In this document: piece after piece, positions 46,914 to 55,686 of the stretch | How the letters are laid out: the number at the start of each line of letters is the position of its first letter | Position numbering within the stretch: position 1 is the stretch's first letter | Notes under the pieces: generated by a model | What the model was told of the DNA's origin: nothing | Databases searched by the model: none | What the model saw: the letters and a program-made list of their open reading frames with translations, nothing else | Origin: Thioclava sp. GXIMD2076 | GTDB lineage: Bacteria > Pseudomonadota > Alphaproteobacteria > Rhodobacterales > Rhodobacteraceae | DNA: 64,000 nt | Assembly: GCF_037949795.1 (NCBI RefSeq) | Contig: NZ_CP149932.1 | Location: 2,035,001-2,099,000 of the forward strand | Direction: 5' to 3' | Translations under genes and position numbers: made by a program

Positions 46914-47236
46914 AAGTGACTTCCGTTGATTTGGAAGGGGCATCTTCGGTCGAGGCGCTGGAGATGGCCGGAGCGATGTATCGCGATGTGGCCGAGGAGC
47001 TGGCCGTAGCGATGGAGGGGTTGCGGCAGGGGGAGCTTGCCGAGGCCAAGACAGCACGGGCCGCCGTGCGCGATCTGCGCGCGGCGTTGCAACTTTTGCT
47101 TGAGGAAAGGAATCGCGTTGAGAAACTCCGCAGAGAGGCTGCCGGGGTCGTCGAAGGACAGCACCTCGACTTTGATGCAGCCAGAACTGAGATCGGGCGC
47201 CGCTTGGCTTGCCTCCGCGACGCCGCGGGACGTTGA
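46910..47236 (+). CDS. orfg1: GTA ORFg1, small terminase-like protein
   Basis: A 108-residue, helix-rich, Ala/Glu/Arg-rich protein. It has a coiled-coil middle (about 30-75: VAEELAVAMEGLRQGELAEA... and LRAALQLLLEERNRVEKLRR), as in the RcGTA g1 small terminase. It is the first gene of the GTA structural operon and overlaps ORFg2. It should bind DNA and recruit the large terminase; in GTAs it lacks the specific DNA recognition of phage small terminases. Confidence 0.85.
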   Translation: MKVTSVDLEGASSVEALEMAGAMYRDVAEELAVAMEGLRQGELAEAKTARAAVRDLRAALQLLLEERNRVEKLRREAAGVVEGQHLDFDAARTEIGRRLACLRDAAGR

Positions 47237-48533
47237 TGCGTTTCTGGACGGGCTGGATGAGAATTCTCTTCTGGCCCTGCCGTGGTTGTTCGAGTTCTGG
47301 GCCCTGCCACACCAGTTGCCACCGATGGGCGACTGGAAGAGCTGGGTGATCATGGGGGGGCGCGGTGCGGGGAAAACCCGCGCCGGTGCCGAATGGGTGC
47401 GCTCGCAGGTTGAATCCTCGACGCCGCTCGATGCGGGCAAAGCCTCGCGGGTGGCATTGGTGGGGGAGACCTATGATCAGGTGCGCGATGTGATGGTGCT
47501 GGGCGATAGCGGCATCATCGCCTGCTCGCCGCCCGACCGGCGCCCGACATGGGAGGCCTCGCGGCGCAGGCTGGTCTGGCCCAATGGTGCGGTGGCGATG
47601 GCCTTTTCGGCGCATGATCCGGAGGCGCTGCGGGGGCCGCAATTCGATGCGGCCTGGGTGGATGAACTGGCCAAGTGGAAGCGCGCCGAGGAGACATGGG
47701 ACATGCTGCAATTCTCCCTGCGTCTGGGGCGGCATCCGCAGCAGGTGGTTACCACGACGCCGCGCGATGTAGCGGTGTTGCGGGCGATCATGAAGAACCC
47801 CTCGACCGTGGTGACCCATGCGCCGACCGAGGCCAATCGCGCCTATTTGGCCGAGAGCTTTCTGGCCGAGGTGCAGGCGCGCTATGCCGGCACGCGGCTC
47901 GGGCGTCAGGAGCTGGAGGGTGTTTTGCTGGAGGACATGGAAGGGGCGCTCTGGTCGACGAGGATGCTCGAGGCGTTACGGGTGGACAAGGTGCCTGATC
48001 TCGACCGGATCGTGGTCGCGCTCGATCCGGCGGTGACGGGTGGGGCTGGATCGGATGAATGCGGGATCATCGTTGCGGGCGCTGTCACCCGCGGTCCGCC
48101 GCAGGACTGGCGTGCCTATGTGCTGGCCGATCTGAGTATTGGCGGCAAGCCCACCGACTGGGCGAAGGCCGCGATTGCCGCAATGGAGCGGTTCGGGGCC
48201 GAGCGGCTCGTGGCGGAGGTCAATCAGGGCGGCGATCTGATCGAGGGTGTTTTGCGGCAGGTCGATCCGATGGTCCCGTTTCGTGCATTGCGGGCAGGCC
48301 GCGGCAAGGGGCTGCGGGCGGAGCCGGTCGCGGCTTTGTATGAGCAGGGCCGTGTCTATCATGCGCGTTCGGCGACGCTCGGCAAGCTCGAGGACCAGAT
48401 GTGCCAGATGACGGTGCAGGGCTATCAGGCCAAGGGCTCGCCTGACCGGCTGGATGCGCTGGTCTGGGCGCTGACGGAGGTGATGATCGAACCTGCCGCG
48501 CATTGGCGCAGGCCACAGGTGAGACGGTTGTGA
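47175..48533 (+). CDS. orfg2: GTA ORFg2, terminase large subunit
   Basis: About 452 residues; the start is uncertain. ATG 47175 overlaps ORFg1 by 62 bases, while the open frame continues back to 47037. The ATPase domain has Walker A GGRGAGKT after WALPHQLPPMGDWKSWVIM, and Walker B/acidic residues in FDAAWVDELAKWK. The nuclease domain carries VVALDPAVTGG and RLVAEVNQGGDL with its acidic metal ligands. It packages host DNA into capsids by headfuls. Confidence 0.95.
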   Translation: MQPELRSGAAWLASATPRDVDAFLDGLDENSLLALPWLFEFWALPHQLPPMGDWKSWVIMGGRGAGKTRAGAEWVRSQVESSTPLDAGKASRVALVGETYDQVRDVMVLGDSGIIACSPPDRRPTWEASRRRLVWPNGAVAMAFSAHDPEALRGPQFDAAWVDELAKWKRAEETWDMLQFSLRLGRHPQQVVTTTPRDVAVLRAIMKNPSTVVTHAPTEANRAYLAESFLAEVQARYAGTRLGRQELEGVLLEDMEGALWSTRMLEALRVDKVPDLDRIVVALDPAVTGGAGSDECGIIVAGAVTRGPPQDWRAYVLADLSIGGKPTDWAKAAIAAMERFGAERLVAEVNQGGDLIEGVLRQVDPMVPFRALRAGRGKGLRAEPVAALYEQGRVYHARSATLGKLEDQMCQMTVQGYQAKGSPDRLDALVWALTEVMIEPAAHWRRPQVRRL

Positions 48534-48611
48534 TGCGAGAAGGGGTCGGGGTTCCGGCCCCTTTGCTTTTGGCCCGCGATTGCGGGTGGAGAAGGACATG
48601 AGGAGATCTGC

Positions 48612-49796
48612 ATGGGGCTGAATATCTTTCGGAAAACCGCGACATCCGCACAAGGTGCCGCGCCCGAGACGAAGGCGGTGCGCGGGCGCCCTGTCTCCCT
48701 GTCGGGATCGGCGGGACGGGTGGTCTGGAGCCCGCGCGACAGCACATCGATGACGCGGCAGGGTTTTGTCGGAAATCCCATCGGGTTTCGCTGTGTGAAA
48801 CTGATTGCCGAGGCAGCAAGCGCCCTGCCGCTGATCTGTCAGGACAGGGAGCGCCGCTACGAGACCCATCCGGTGATCGATCTGCTGCGCCGCCCGAACG
48901 GGGCACAGGGACAGGCCGAGTTTCTCGAAGCGCTCTTCGGGCAGATGCTGCTGACGGGTGATACCTATGTCGAGGCGGTGGGTGAGGGCATTGATGTGCC
49001 GATGGAGCTGCATGTGCTGCGCGCCGACCGGATGAGCGTGGTGCCGGGGGCGGATGGCTGGCCTGTGGCTTATGATTATACGGTCGGCGGTCGCAAGCAC
49101 CGGTTCGATCTCACGGGCCATCCCGATCCGATCTGCCATATCCGCACCTTCCATCCGCAGGATGACCATTACGGGCTCTCGCCGATGCAGGCGGCGGCGG
49201 TGGCGGTGGATGTCCATAATAGCGCGAGCCACTGGTCGAAGGCGCTTCTGGACAATGCCGCGCGGCCCTCGGGGGCGATCATCTACAAGGGCGCGGATGG
49301 TCAGGGGGTGCTGAGCCCCGATCAGTATGACCGGCTGACATTTGAGCTGGAGACGCATCATCAGGGCGCGCGCAATGCGGGGCGTCCGATGCTTCTGGAG
49401 GGTGGGCTCGACTGGAAGCCGATGGGGTTCTCCCCCTCGGATATGGAGTTCCACGAGACCAAGATCGCTGCCGCACGCGAGATTGCCGTGGCCTTCGGGG
49501 TGCCGCCAATGCTTCTGGGCATTCCGGGGGATGCGACCTATGCCAATTATGCCGAGGCCAATCGGGCCTTCTTCCGGCTGACCGTGCTGCCTCTGGCCAC
49601 GCGGGTGACGGCGGCTCTGGCATGGTGGCTCTCGGGGTTTCTGGGCGCACGGATCGAGCTGCGCCCCGATCTCGATCAGGTGCCGGCGCTGGCTTCGGAG
49701 CGCGACGCGCAATGGACGCGTGTGGGTGAGGCGACCTTCCTGACCGATAGCGAGAAACGGGTTCTGTTGGGCCTGCCGCCGATGCCGGAGGAGTAA
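48612..49796 (+). CDS. orfg3: GTA ORFg3, portal protein
   Basis: A 394-residue HK97-type portal. GGAG precedes the ATG. Recognisable are the N-terminal wing (KLIAEAASALPLICQDRERR), VIDLLRRPNGAQGQAEFLEA, ADRMSVVPGADGWPVAYDY, YGLSPMQAAAVAVDVHNSAS and the stem IAVAFGVPPMLLGIPGDATY. The dodecameric ring would be the DNA channel and docking site for terminase and connector. Confidence 0.95.
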   Translation: MGLNIFRKTATSAQGAAPETKAVRGRPVSLSGSAGRVVWSPRDSTSMTRQGFVGNPIGFRCVKLIAEAASALPLICQDRERRYETHPVIDLLRRPNGAQGQAEFLEALFGQMLLTGDTYVEAVGEGIDVPMELHVLRADRMSVVPGADGWPVAYDYTVGGRKHRFDLTGHPDPICHIRTFHPQDDHYGLSPMQAAAVAVDVHNSASHWSKALLDNAARPSGAIIYKGADGQGVLSPDQYDRLTFELETHHQGARNAGRPMLLEGGLDWKPMGFSPSDMEFHETKIAAAREIAVAFGVPPMLLGIPGDATYANYAEANRAFFRLTVLPLATRVTAALAWWLSGFLGARIELRPDLDQVPALASERDAQWTRVGEATFLTDSEKRVLLGLPPMPEE

Positions 49797-49799
49797 GCC

Positions 49800-50033
49800 A
49801 TGCCGACAGGAGGCTCGCGCTATCTGAAGGAGCCGTTCGATCTGCATGAGGAACGGTTCAACGCGACGGAGAAGATCATGGAGCTGCAATTCGATCAGGT
49901 CGAACGCCGGTTGCAGCGCATCGAAGCAATGATCGAGGGGCTCGAGCGGCGGCTGTGGATGGCGGTCTATGGCGTGGTCGCCGTGGTGCTGTCGCAGGCG
50001 GTCTACGGGCTTCTGGATATGGTGCCGCAATAG
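49800..50033 (+). CDS. orfg3.5: GTA ORFg3.5, small membrane-segment protein
   Basis: A 77-residue protein 3 bases after the portal gene. It has an amphipathic coiled coil (about 15-48, ATEKIMELQFDQVERRLQRI) and one C-terminal membrane segment (52-72, MAVYGVVAVVLSQAVYGLL). Position and length match RcGTA g3.5, whose role is not well defined. Confidence 0.85.
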   Translation: MPTGGSRYLKEPFDLHEERFNATEKIMELQFDQVERRLQRIEAMIEGLERRLWMAVYGVVAVVLSQAVYGLLDMVPQ

Positions 50034-50042
50034 GAGGGCCGG

Positions 50043-50600
50043 ATGGAGCAAAGGATCATGGGGTTGGAGTTCAAATCGCTGATGGGCGAGGCGCCCGCGC
50101 GGCTACGGATAAGCGAGGGTCGGATCGAGGGCTATGCCAGCCTCTACGGCCTGCCCGATCAGGGCGGCGATGTCGTCAGCCCCGGCGCCTATACCGATTG
50201 TCTTGCGCGGCTCGCGCAGGAGGGGCGCCGTGTGGCAATGCTCTGGCAGCATGACCAGACCCAGCCGATCGGTGTCTGGGAAGAGATCTTCGAGGATGGC
50301 ACGGGCCTCTTTGTGCGCGGCTATCTTCTGGAGGATGTGGCTCGTGCGCGTGAGGCGCGCGCGCTTCTGGAGGCGGGGGCGATGGACGGGCTGTCCATCG
50401 GCTATCGCGTGGTGCGCGCGCATCGTGATGCGCAGGGCCAGCGCATACTCACAGAACTCGATCTTTGGGAAGTGTCGCTGGTGACCTTCCCGATGTTGAA
50501 GGAGGCGCGGGTCGCCGCCAAGGCCATGCCCCTCGGGGCGGAGCTTTCACATCTGGCACGGGCGCTGCGTGCGGCCGCGTCGCAACTGGCGGGACACTGA
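50043..50600 (+). CDS. orfg4: GTA ORFg4, prohead protease (HK97 family S78)
   Basis: A 185-residue maturation protease; AGGAGG (50032-50037) sets ATG 50043. The substrate-binding core RIEGYASLYGLPDQGGDVV, the catalytic His in MLWQHDQTQPIG and the catalytic Ser in GAMDGLSIGYRVV are present. It should cleave the N-terminal scaffold domain of the capsid protein encoded next. Confidence 0.94.
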   Translation: MEQRIMGLEFKSLMGEAPARLRISEGRIEGYASLYGLPDQGGDVVSPGAYTDCLARLAQEGRRVAMLWQHDQTQPIGVWEEIFEDGTGLFVRGYLLEDVARAREARALLEAGAMDGLSIGYRVVRAHRDAQGQRILTELDLWEVSLVTFPMLKEARVAAKAMPLGAELSHLARALRAAASQLAGH

Positions 50601-50640
50601 CCCCGCGCTTTCGATCTTCGTGAAAAATTGAGGAGAGACA

Positions 50641-51840
50641 ATGACCCCCGACAAAAACGTCTTTGGGGAGCGGACAGCCATGTCCGACGGGGCCCCGATC
50701 GTGGCCGAGGTGCACTCGGCCCTTAACGAATTCGTCAAGGAAGCAAAGGGCTTCCAGAACGAAATGACTTCACGCATTCAAAAACAGGAAGAGCGTCTGA
50801 CCATGTTGCAAACGAAATCCACCACTCTCCGTCCGGCCCTGTCACATGCAGCGCAAGAGACCGCCCCCCATCAGAAGGCGTTTGATGCCTATCTGCGCTC
50901 GGGTGATGATGACGGGCTGCGCGGTCTGGTCATCGAGACCAAGGGCCTGAACACCGCTGTGGCGGCCGAGGGCGGCTATTTGGTTGATCCGCAGACAAGC
51001 GAGACCATCCGCTCGATCCTGCGCTCGACCGCCTCGATCCGGATGATCGCCAATGTGGTGCAGGTCGAGGCCACGAGTTTCGACGTGCTGGTCGATCATG
51101 GTGAGATGGGCTCGGGCTGGGCGTCGGAGACCGCGAACCTTACCGAGACGACCACGCCGCAGATCGACCGGATCTCGATCCCGCTCTACGAGCTCTCGGC
51201 CATGCCCAAGGCCAGCCAGCGCCTGCTCGACGATGCGGCGTTCGATATCGAGGGCTGGCTTGCGGGCCGGATCGCTGACCGGTTCGCCCGCGCGGAGGCT
51301 GCGGCCTTCGTGAATGGCGACGGGGCGGACAAGCCCAAGGGTTTCCTTGCGCATCCGGCGATCGCCAATGACGACTGGGCCTGGGGGAGCCTTGGCTATA
51401 TTGCGACCGGCGTGGTGGGCGATTTCTCGGCAACGGCTGCGGCGGATGCGGTGGTCGATCTGGTCTATGCGCTCGAGGCGGAATACCGCGCCAATGGCAG
51501 CTTCGTGATGAATTCGAAGACCGCAGGCGCTGTGCGCAAGATGAAGGATGCCGATGGGCGCTTCCTGTGGTCCGACGGTCTGGCGGCGGGCGAGCCTGCG
51601 CGTCTGATGGGCTATCCGGTGCTGATCGCCGAGGATATGCCCGATATCGCGGCGGATGCCTATGCGATTGCCTTCGGGGATTTCAATCAGGGCTATACCA
51701 TCGCCGAGCGCCCCGATCTGCGCGTGCTGCGTGATCCCTTCTCGGCCAAACCGCATGTGCTGTTCTACGCCTCCAAGCGTGTGGGCGGCGATGTCAGCGA
51801 TTTCGCGGCCATCAAGCTTCTGAAATTTGCGGTTTCCTGA
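50641..51840 (+). CDS. orfg5: GTA ORFg5, major capsid protein (HK97 fold)
   Basis: A 399-residue capsid protein. Residues 1-100 form a coiled-coil delta domain (NEFVKEAKGFQNEMTSRIQK) that acts as scaffold and is cut by ORFg4. The mature part begins near ETKGLNTAVAAEGGYLVDPQ and follows the HK97 fold to IAERPDLRVLRDPFSAKPHV. An alternative start is at 50680. It is followed by a 187-base gap before ORFg6, the longest inside the cluster, in which I see only weak G+C hairpins. Confidence 0.96.
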   Translation: MTPDKNVFGERTAMSDGAPIVAEVHSALNEFVKEAKGFQNEMTSRIQKQEERLTMLQTKSTTLRPALSHAAQETAPHQKAFDAYLRSGDDDGLRGLVIETKGLNTAVAAEGGYLVDPQTSETIRSILRSTASIRMIANVVQVEATSFDVLVDHGEMGSGWASETANLTETTTPQIDRISIPLYELSAMPKASQRLLDDAAFDIEGWLAGRIADRFARAEAAAFVNGDGADKPKGFLAHPAIANDDWAWGSLGYIATGVVGDFSATAAADAVVDLVYALEAEYRANGSFVMNSKTAGAVRKMKDADGRFLWSDGLAAGEPARLMGYPVLIAEDMPDIAADAYAIAFGDFNQGYTIAERPDLRVLRDPFSAKPHVLFYASKRVGGDVSDFAAIKLLKFAVS

Positions 51841-52027
51841 GGCGCATAGGCGGCGCTGAGGCGGCGCTTTCCCGATCCGGATTTCGGTCCGGGTAAGGGC
51901 AGGCGCGGTGTTCTGCCGTCCGCCTAGCTGCTCCCTCCGTCCGAGCGGATGGTGGAATGCGGCGTCTGTCCGAGATGGCGCCCGCGCGGATGCGGGCGTC
52001 ATCCACCAGATTTCCGGAGGTGCTTTG

Positions 52028-52627
52028 ATGTTGACTGAAGTTGCGCCGGTCGCCAGCGACCGGCTTCCCATTACGGAGTTGCGCGATCATCTGCGGCTGG
52101 GGCGCGGGTTTTCCGATGTAGGTGCCGAGGATGTGGCGCTCGAGGCCTATTTGCGCGCGGCGATCGCATTGATCGAGCAGCGGATCTCCAAGGCTTTGTT
52201 GTCGCGCGCTTTCCTGTTCCATCTGCGCCATTGGGCCAATCCCGAGGCGCAGCCTTTGCCTTTGGCACCGCTTTCCTCGGTCACGCAGGTGGCCTTGCGC
52301 GGGGTGGATGACGGGCTGACGGTGCTGGAGGAAGCGTCCTACCGGCTGATGCCCGATGGCGTGCGTCCGGTGCTTCTGGCGCTGGGGGCGGCGTTTCCGC
52401 AGGTCGAGCATGGCGGGATGATCGAGATCACCGTCGAGGCGGGCTTCGGCGTGTCATGGGCCGAGGTGCCGCCCGATCTGCGTCAGGCGGTGATGCTGCT
52501 TGCGGCGCATTATTTCGAGCATCGCCACGAGAGCGAGCAGAGCGGAGCCTTGCCCTTTGGTATCAGCAGCTTGATCGAGCCATGGCGCGTGGTGCGCCTC
52601 TTTGGCGGGAAGGGGCGCAGGTCATGA
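52028..52627 (+). CDS. orfg6: GTA ORFg6, head-tail connector (adaptor) protein
   Basis: A 199-residue protein. ATG 52028 has GGAGG upstream; the longer open frame from 51908 is not used. The helical Phage_connect/gp6-like part ITELRDHLRLGRGFSDVGAE and EAYLRAAIALIEQRISKALL is followed by a beta-rich middle and AVMLLAAHYFEHRHES. It adapts the portal to the neck. The stop overlaps the next start (ATGA). Confidence 0.88.
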   Translation: MLTEVAPVASDRLPITELRDHLRLGRGFSDVGAEDVALEAYLRAAIALIEQRISKALLSRAFLFHLRHWANPEAQPLPLAPLSSVTQVALRGVDDGLTVLEEASYRLMPDGVRPVLLALGAAFPQVEHGGMIEITVEAGFGVSWAEVPPDLRQAVMLLAAHYFEHRHESEQSGALPFGISSLIEPWRVVRLFGGKGRRS

Positions 52628-52956
52628 GCGTGCCGAACCTGTCTACCTGTCTGGTGCTGGAAGAGCCCCGGAGCGTGCCCGATGGTGCGGGTGGTCTGAT
52701 CGAGACATGGGTCGAGCTGGGCGAGATCTGGGCCGCGCTCGATTTCGGCACGGGCACCGAACGGGCCGACCAGTTGCGCGTGATCGCCGCCGTTTCGGTC
52801 AGCATTACGGTGCGTTCGGCCCTCCCAACCTCGCCGCGCAGGCCGGTGGCCAATCAGCGCTTCCGGTTGGGGGCCAGAGTGTTCCGTATTCTGGCGGTTG
52901 CGGATGACCAGCCGGGCTATCTGCGCTGCTTCAGCCGCGAGGAGGTCGTGACATGA
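52624..52956 (+). CDS. orfg7: GTA ORFg7, head closure / head-tail adaptor
   Basis: A 110-residue beta-barrel protein of the SPP1 gp16/HK97 gp7-like stopper family (TIGR01563-like): LVLEEPRSVPDGAGGLIETW, WAALDFGTGTERADQL, and RFRLGARVFRILAVADDQ. It overlaps ORFg6 and ORFg8 by 4 bases on each side. It should form the stopper ring beneath the adaptor. Confidence 0.9.
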   Translation: MSVPNLSTCLVLEEPRSVPDGAGGLIETWVELGEIWAALDFGTGTERADQLRVIAAVSVSITVRSALPTSPRRPVANQRFRLGARVFRILAVADDQPGYLRCFSREEVVT

Positions 52957-53363
52957 GCTATCTTATGGCGTCCTCGTTGCAGATGGCCCTTTATCAGGCG
53001 CTGGCGACCGATGAGCTGGTGGCGCAGCTGAGCGGTGGCGTGATCTATGATGCACAGCCTGTGGGCGTGGCAGAGGGCACCTATGTGAGCCTCGGCCCGG
53101 AGGATGTGCTCGATATCTCGGATCGGAGCGGGGCCATTGCGCGCCATGATTTCATCGTTTCGGTCGTGACCGATGCGGCAGGATTTCAGGCCGCGAAGCG
53201 TCTGGCGGAGGCGGTGACAGCCTGTCTGACCGGCACCGGCCTGACACTGGAGACAGGGCGTGTTTCGGGGCTGTGGTTCCGCAAGGCCAAGGCGCGGCGC
53301 GTCGGCACCAATGCCACCCGCCGGATCGATCTGACCTTCCGCGCCCATCTGGCATCCGAGTGA
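52953..53363 (+). CDS. orfg8: GTA ORFg8, tail terminator (DUF3168)
   Basis: A 136-residue DUF3168 protein with ASSLQMALYQALATDELVAQ at the start and GAIARHDFIVSVVTDAAGFQ followed by AAKRLAEAVTACL, as in RcGTA g8. It caps the tail and joins it to the head. Confidence 0.92.
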   Translation: MSYLMASSLQMALYQALATDELVAQLSGGVIYDAQPVGVAEGTYVSLGPEDVLDISDRSGAIARHDFIVSVVTDAAGFQAAKRLAEAVTACLTGTGLTLETGRVSGLWFRKAKARRVGTNATRRIDLTFRAHLASE

Positions 53364-53411
53364 CCTCATCGGCTCTTTGCAGGGCCCTTCATACATTTCT
53401 AGGAGTGAAAA

Positions 53412-53834
53412 ATGGCAGTTCAGAACGGGAAAGACCTTCTGGTGAAACTCGATCTCAGCGGAGACGGGCAGTTCCAGACCATCGCGGGCCTGCGCGCCAC
53501 GCGGATCAGCTTCAACGCGGAAACGGTCGATGTGACATCGCTTGAAAGCGAGGGGCGCTGGCGTGAACTCTTGGGCGGAGCGGGCGTGCGCTCGGCTGCG
53601 ATTTCGGGGTCGGGCGTGTTCCGCGATGCCGATACCGATGCGCGGGCGCGGCAGATTTTCTTCGACGGCGAGATTCCCGAATTTCAGGTGATTATCCCGA
53701 GTTTCGGGATCGTGCAGGGGCCGTTCCTGATCTCGTCGATCGAATATGCCGGTGCGCATGATGGCGAGGCGACCTACGAGATGGCGATGGCCTCGGCGGG
53801 GGCGTTGAGCTTTGTCGAGCTGAGCGATGAATGA
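53412..53834 (+). CDS. orfg9: GTA ORFg9, major tail (tube) protein
   Basis: A 140-residue TP901-1-type tube protein. It shows GKDLLVKLDLSGDGQFQTIA, TVDVTSLESEGRWRELLGGA, the GSGVFRDADTDARARQIFFD loop, and MAMASAGALSFVELSDE at the end. AGGAG lies upstream. It forms the tail tube. Confidence 0.94.
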   Translation: MAVQNGKDLLVKLDLSGDGQFQTIAGLRATRISFNAETVDVTSLESEGRWRELLGGAGVRSAAISGSGVFRDADTDARARQIFFDGEIPEFQVIIPSFGIVQGPFLISSIEYAGAHDGEATYEMAMASAGALSFVELSDE

Positions 53835-54162
53835 CATGGCAAATCCTTGGGCCGGTGAGGTCGAGATCACGCTCGACGGAGTGCCGCATGTGGCCAAGCT
53901 GACGCTTGGGGTATTGGCGGAACTCGAGGCGCAGATGGGCGCCGAGACGATGCTCGATCTGGTGACGCGGTTCGAGGCGGGCCGCTTCTCGAGCCGCGAT
54001 GTGCTGGCGCTTGTGGTGGCGGGATTGCGCGGCGGCGGCTGGCGGGGCCGTGCCGAGGATCTGCGTGCGGTCGAGATCGGGTCGGGGCCGGTGGAAGCCG
54101 CCCAGCTGGCCGCGCGGCTACTTGCGCGTGCCTTCGGCAGCCCCGAAGACCAAAGCGCATGA
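53827..54162 (+). CDS. orfg10: GTA ORFg10, tail assembly chaperone-like (GTA_gp10)
   Basis: A 111-residue protein overlapping ORFg9 by 8 bases. It has GEVEITLDGVPHVAKLTLGV, ELEAQMGAETMLDLVTRFEA and VLALVVAGLRGGGW, typical for the GTA gp10 family. It occupies the tail-chaperone slot before the tape measure together with ORFg10.1; no slippery sequence for the phage-type frameshift was evident at its end. Confidence 0.9.
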   Translation: MNDMANPWAGEVEITLDGVPHVAKLTLGVLAELEAQMGAETMLDLVTRFEAGRFSSRDVLALVVAGLRGGGWRGRAEDLRAVEIGSGPVEAAQLAARLLARAFGSPEDQSA

Positions 54163-54374
54163 CAGACAGGCAGCTGGATTGGCCGGGGCTGATGCGGGCA
54201 GGGATCAAGGGGCTCGGTTTGCGCCCGCAGGAGTTCTGGGCCCTGACGCCGGCAGAACTGGCTTTGATGCTGGGGGATGTGCCGAGCATGCGCCCGTTGA
54301 CGCGGTCGCGGCTCGAGGAGCTGGCACGCGCCTTCCCCGACCACAGGCCGGATAAAGGAGAGACCAATGGATGA
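54159..54374 (+). CDS. orfg10.1: GTA ORFg10.1, second tail assembly chaperone
   Basis: A 71-residue protein of the TIGR02216 type: LDWPGLMRAGIKGLGLRPQE then FWALTPAELALMLG. It overlaps ORFg10 by 4 bases and ORFg11 by 8. Matches RcGTA g10.1 in size and place. Confidence 0.9.
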   Translation: MTDRQLDWPGLMRAGIKGLGLRPQEFWALTPAELALMLGDVPSMRPLTRSRLEELARAFPDHRPDKGETNG

Positions 54375-55023
54375 GACGGATTTCGATGCGCTGAGCGAGA
54401 GCGCCGAGACGCTCGAGACGGTGCTGGGCAATGTCGGCAGCCTGACTGGCGTCTTTACGAGCGAGCTGACCGGACTGCGCGAGAGTATGGGCCTGACGAC
54501 CCGCGAGATGGGGACGCTGTCGCGGAAATTCTCCACGAGCATCAGTAGCGCTTTCGAGGATGTGATCCTTGATGGCGCGAGCCTGTCGAGCGCGTTGCGC
54601 TCGGTCGCGGAGAGCATGTCGGATGCGGTCTATTCGGCGGCCGTCAAACCGGTGAGCGACACGCTGGGCAGCACTCTGGCGAGCGGCGTGGCCAATCTGG
54701 CGGGCGGGCTGATGCCCTTTGCCAATGGCGGGGCGTTTTCCTCGGGCAAGGTGCGGGCTTTCGCCAAGGGCGGGGTTGTGTCCGAGACGACGGGGTTTGC
54801 CATGCGGGGCGGCTTGGGGCTGATGGGCGAGGCGGGGCCGGAGGCGATCATGCCGCTGACCCGCGGGGCCGATGGCCGGCTTGGCGTACAGGCGCAGGGC
54901 GGGCGGGCGGTGAATGTCACGATGAATGTGACCACTCCCGACGTGTCGGGCTTCAGCCGCTCGCGTGCGCAGATGGCCGCACAGATGAGCCGCGCGCTCT
55001 CGCGCGGATCGAGAACGATGTGA
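54367..55023 (+). CDS. orfg11: GTA ORFg11, tape measure protein
   Basis: A 218-residue protein, short for a tape measure as expected for the short GTA tail. The N-terminal half is helical (LSESAETLETVLGNVGSLTG). The C-terminal part is Gly-rich, with AKGGVVSETTGFAMRGGLGL and MGEAGPEAIMPLTRGADGRL, the hallmark end of lambda-type tape measures. Confidence 0.92.
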   Translation: MDETDFDALSESAETLETVLGNVGSLTGVFTSELTGLRESMGLTTREMGTLSRKFSTSISSAFEDVILDGASLSSALRSVAESMSDAVYSAAVKPVSDTLGSTLASGVANLAGGLMPFANGGAFSSGKVRAFAKGGVVSETTGFAMRGGLGLMGEAGPEAIMPLTRGADGRLGVQAQGGRAVNVTMNVTTPDVSGFSRSRAQMAAQMSRALSRGSRTM

Positions 55024-55053
55024 GCCGTTTCGAGGCAGTTTACGGAGGATAGC

Positions 55054-55686
55054 ATGGCCTTTCACGAGATCCGCTTTCCCGCCAGTCTGAGCTTTGGCTC
55101 GGTCGGCGGGCCGGAGCGTCGCACCGAGATCGTTACCCTTGCCAGCGGCTATGAGGAGCGCAATTCACCTTGGGCGCATTCTCGGCGCCATTATGATGCG
55201 GGCGTCGGGCTGCGCTCGCTTGATGATGTCGAGGCGTTGCTCGCATTTTTCGAGGCACGCGCGGGACAGTTGCACGGGTTCCGCTGGAAGGATTGGGCGG
55301 ATTACCGGTCGGCGCCTGCAAGCCGCGCGCTGAGCTACGAGGATCAGCTGATCGGTCTGGGCGATGGCGCGACCACGACATTCCCGCTGGCCAAGACCTA
55401 TCGCTCGGGCGAGATCACTTATTCCCGCCCGATCACCAAACCTGTCGGCGGGACTGTTATGGTGGGCGTGCAGGGCGGCTATCAATCCGAAAGTATCGAC
55501 TGGTCGGTGGATAGTGCAACTGGCGTGGTCACGTTTGCCCAACCGCCTGCCAAGGGCGCGCGGGTGACGGCGGGGTTCGAGTTCGATGTGCCGGTCCGGT
55601 TCGACACCGACCGTATCCAGGTCTCGGTGCAGTCTTTCCAGGCGGGCGAGGTGCCGCAGGTGCCGGTGGTGGAGGTGCGGCTATGA
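55054..55686 (+). CDS. orfg12: GTA ORFg12, distal tail protein (DUF2460)
   Basis: A 210-residue DUF2460 protein: FHEIRFPASLSFGSVGGPER, HSRRHYDAGVGLRSLDDVEA, and FFEARAGQLHGFRWKDWADY, with a beta-rich C-terminus. It forms the hexameric ring at the tail tip. It overlaps ORFg13 by 4 bases. Confidence 0.94.
   Translation: MAFHEIRFPASLSFGSVGGPERRTEIVTLASGYEERNSPWAHSRRHYDAGVGLRSLDDVEALLAFFEARAGQLHGFRWKDWADYRSAPASRALSYEDQLIGLGDGATTTFPLAKTYRSGEITYSRPITKPVGGTVMVGVQGGYQSESIDWSVDSATGVVTFAQPPAKGARVTAGFEFDVPVRFDTDRIQVSVQSFQAGEVPQVPVVEVRL

Noticed and set aside
47976..50051. 691-codon open frame on the minus strand across GTA terminase/portal genes
   Set aside because: It is antisense to well-supported GTA genes, rich in His/Arg/Pro/Gln as expected from a shadow of high-G+C coding DNA, and has no recognisable domain.
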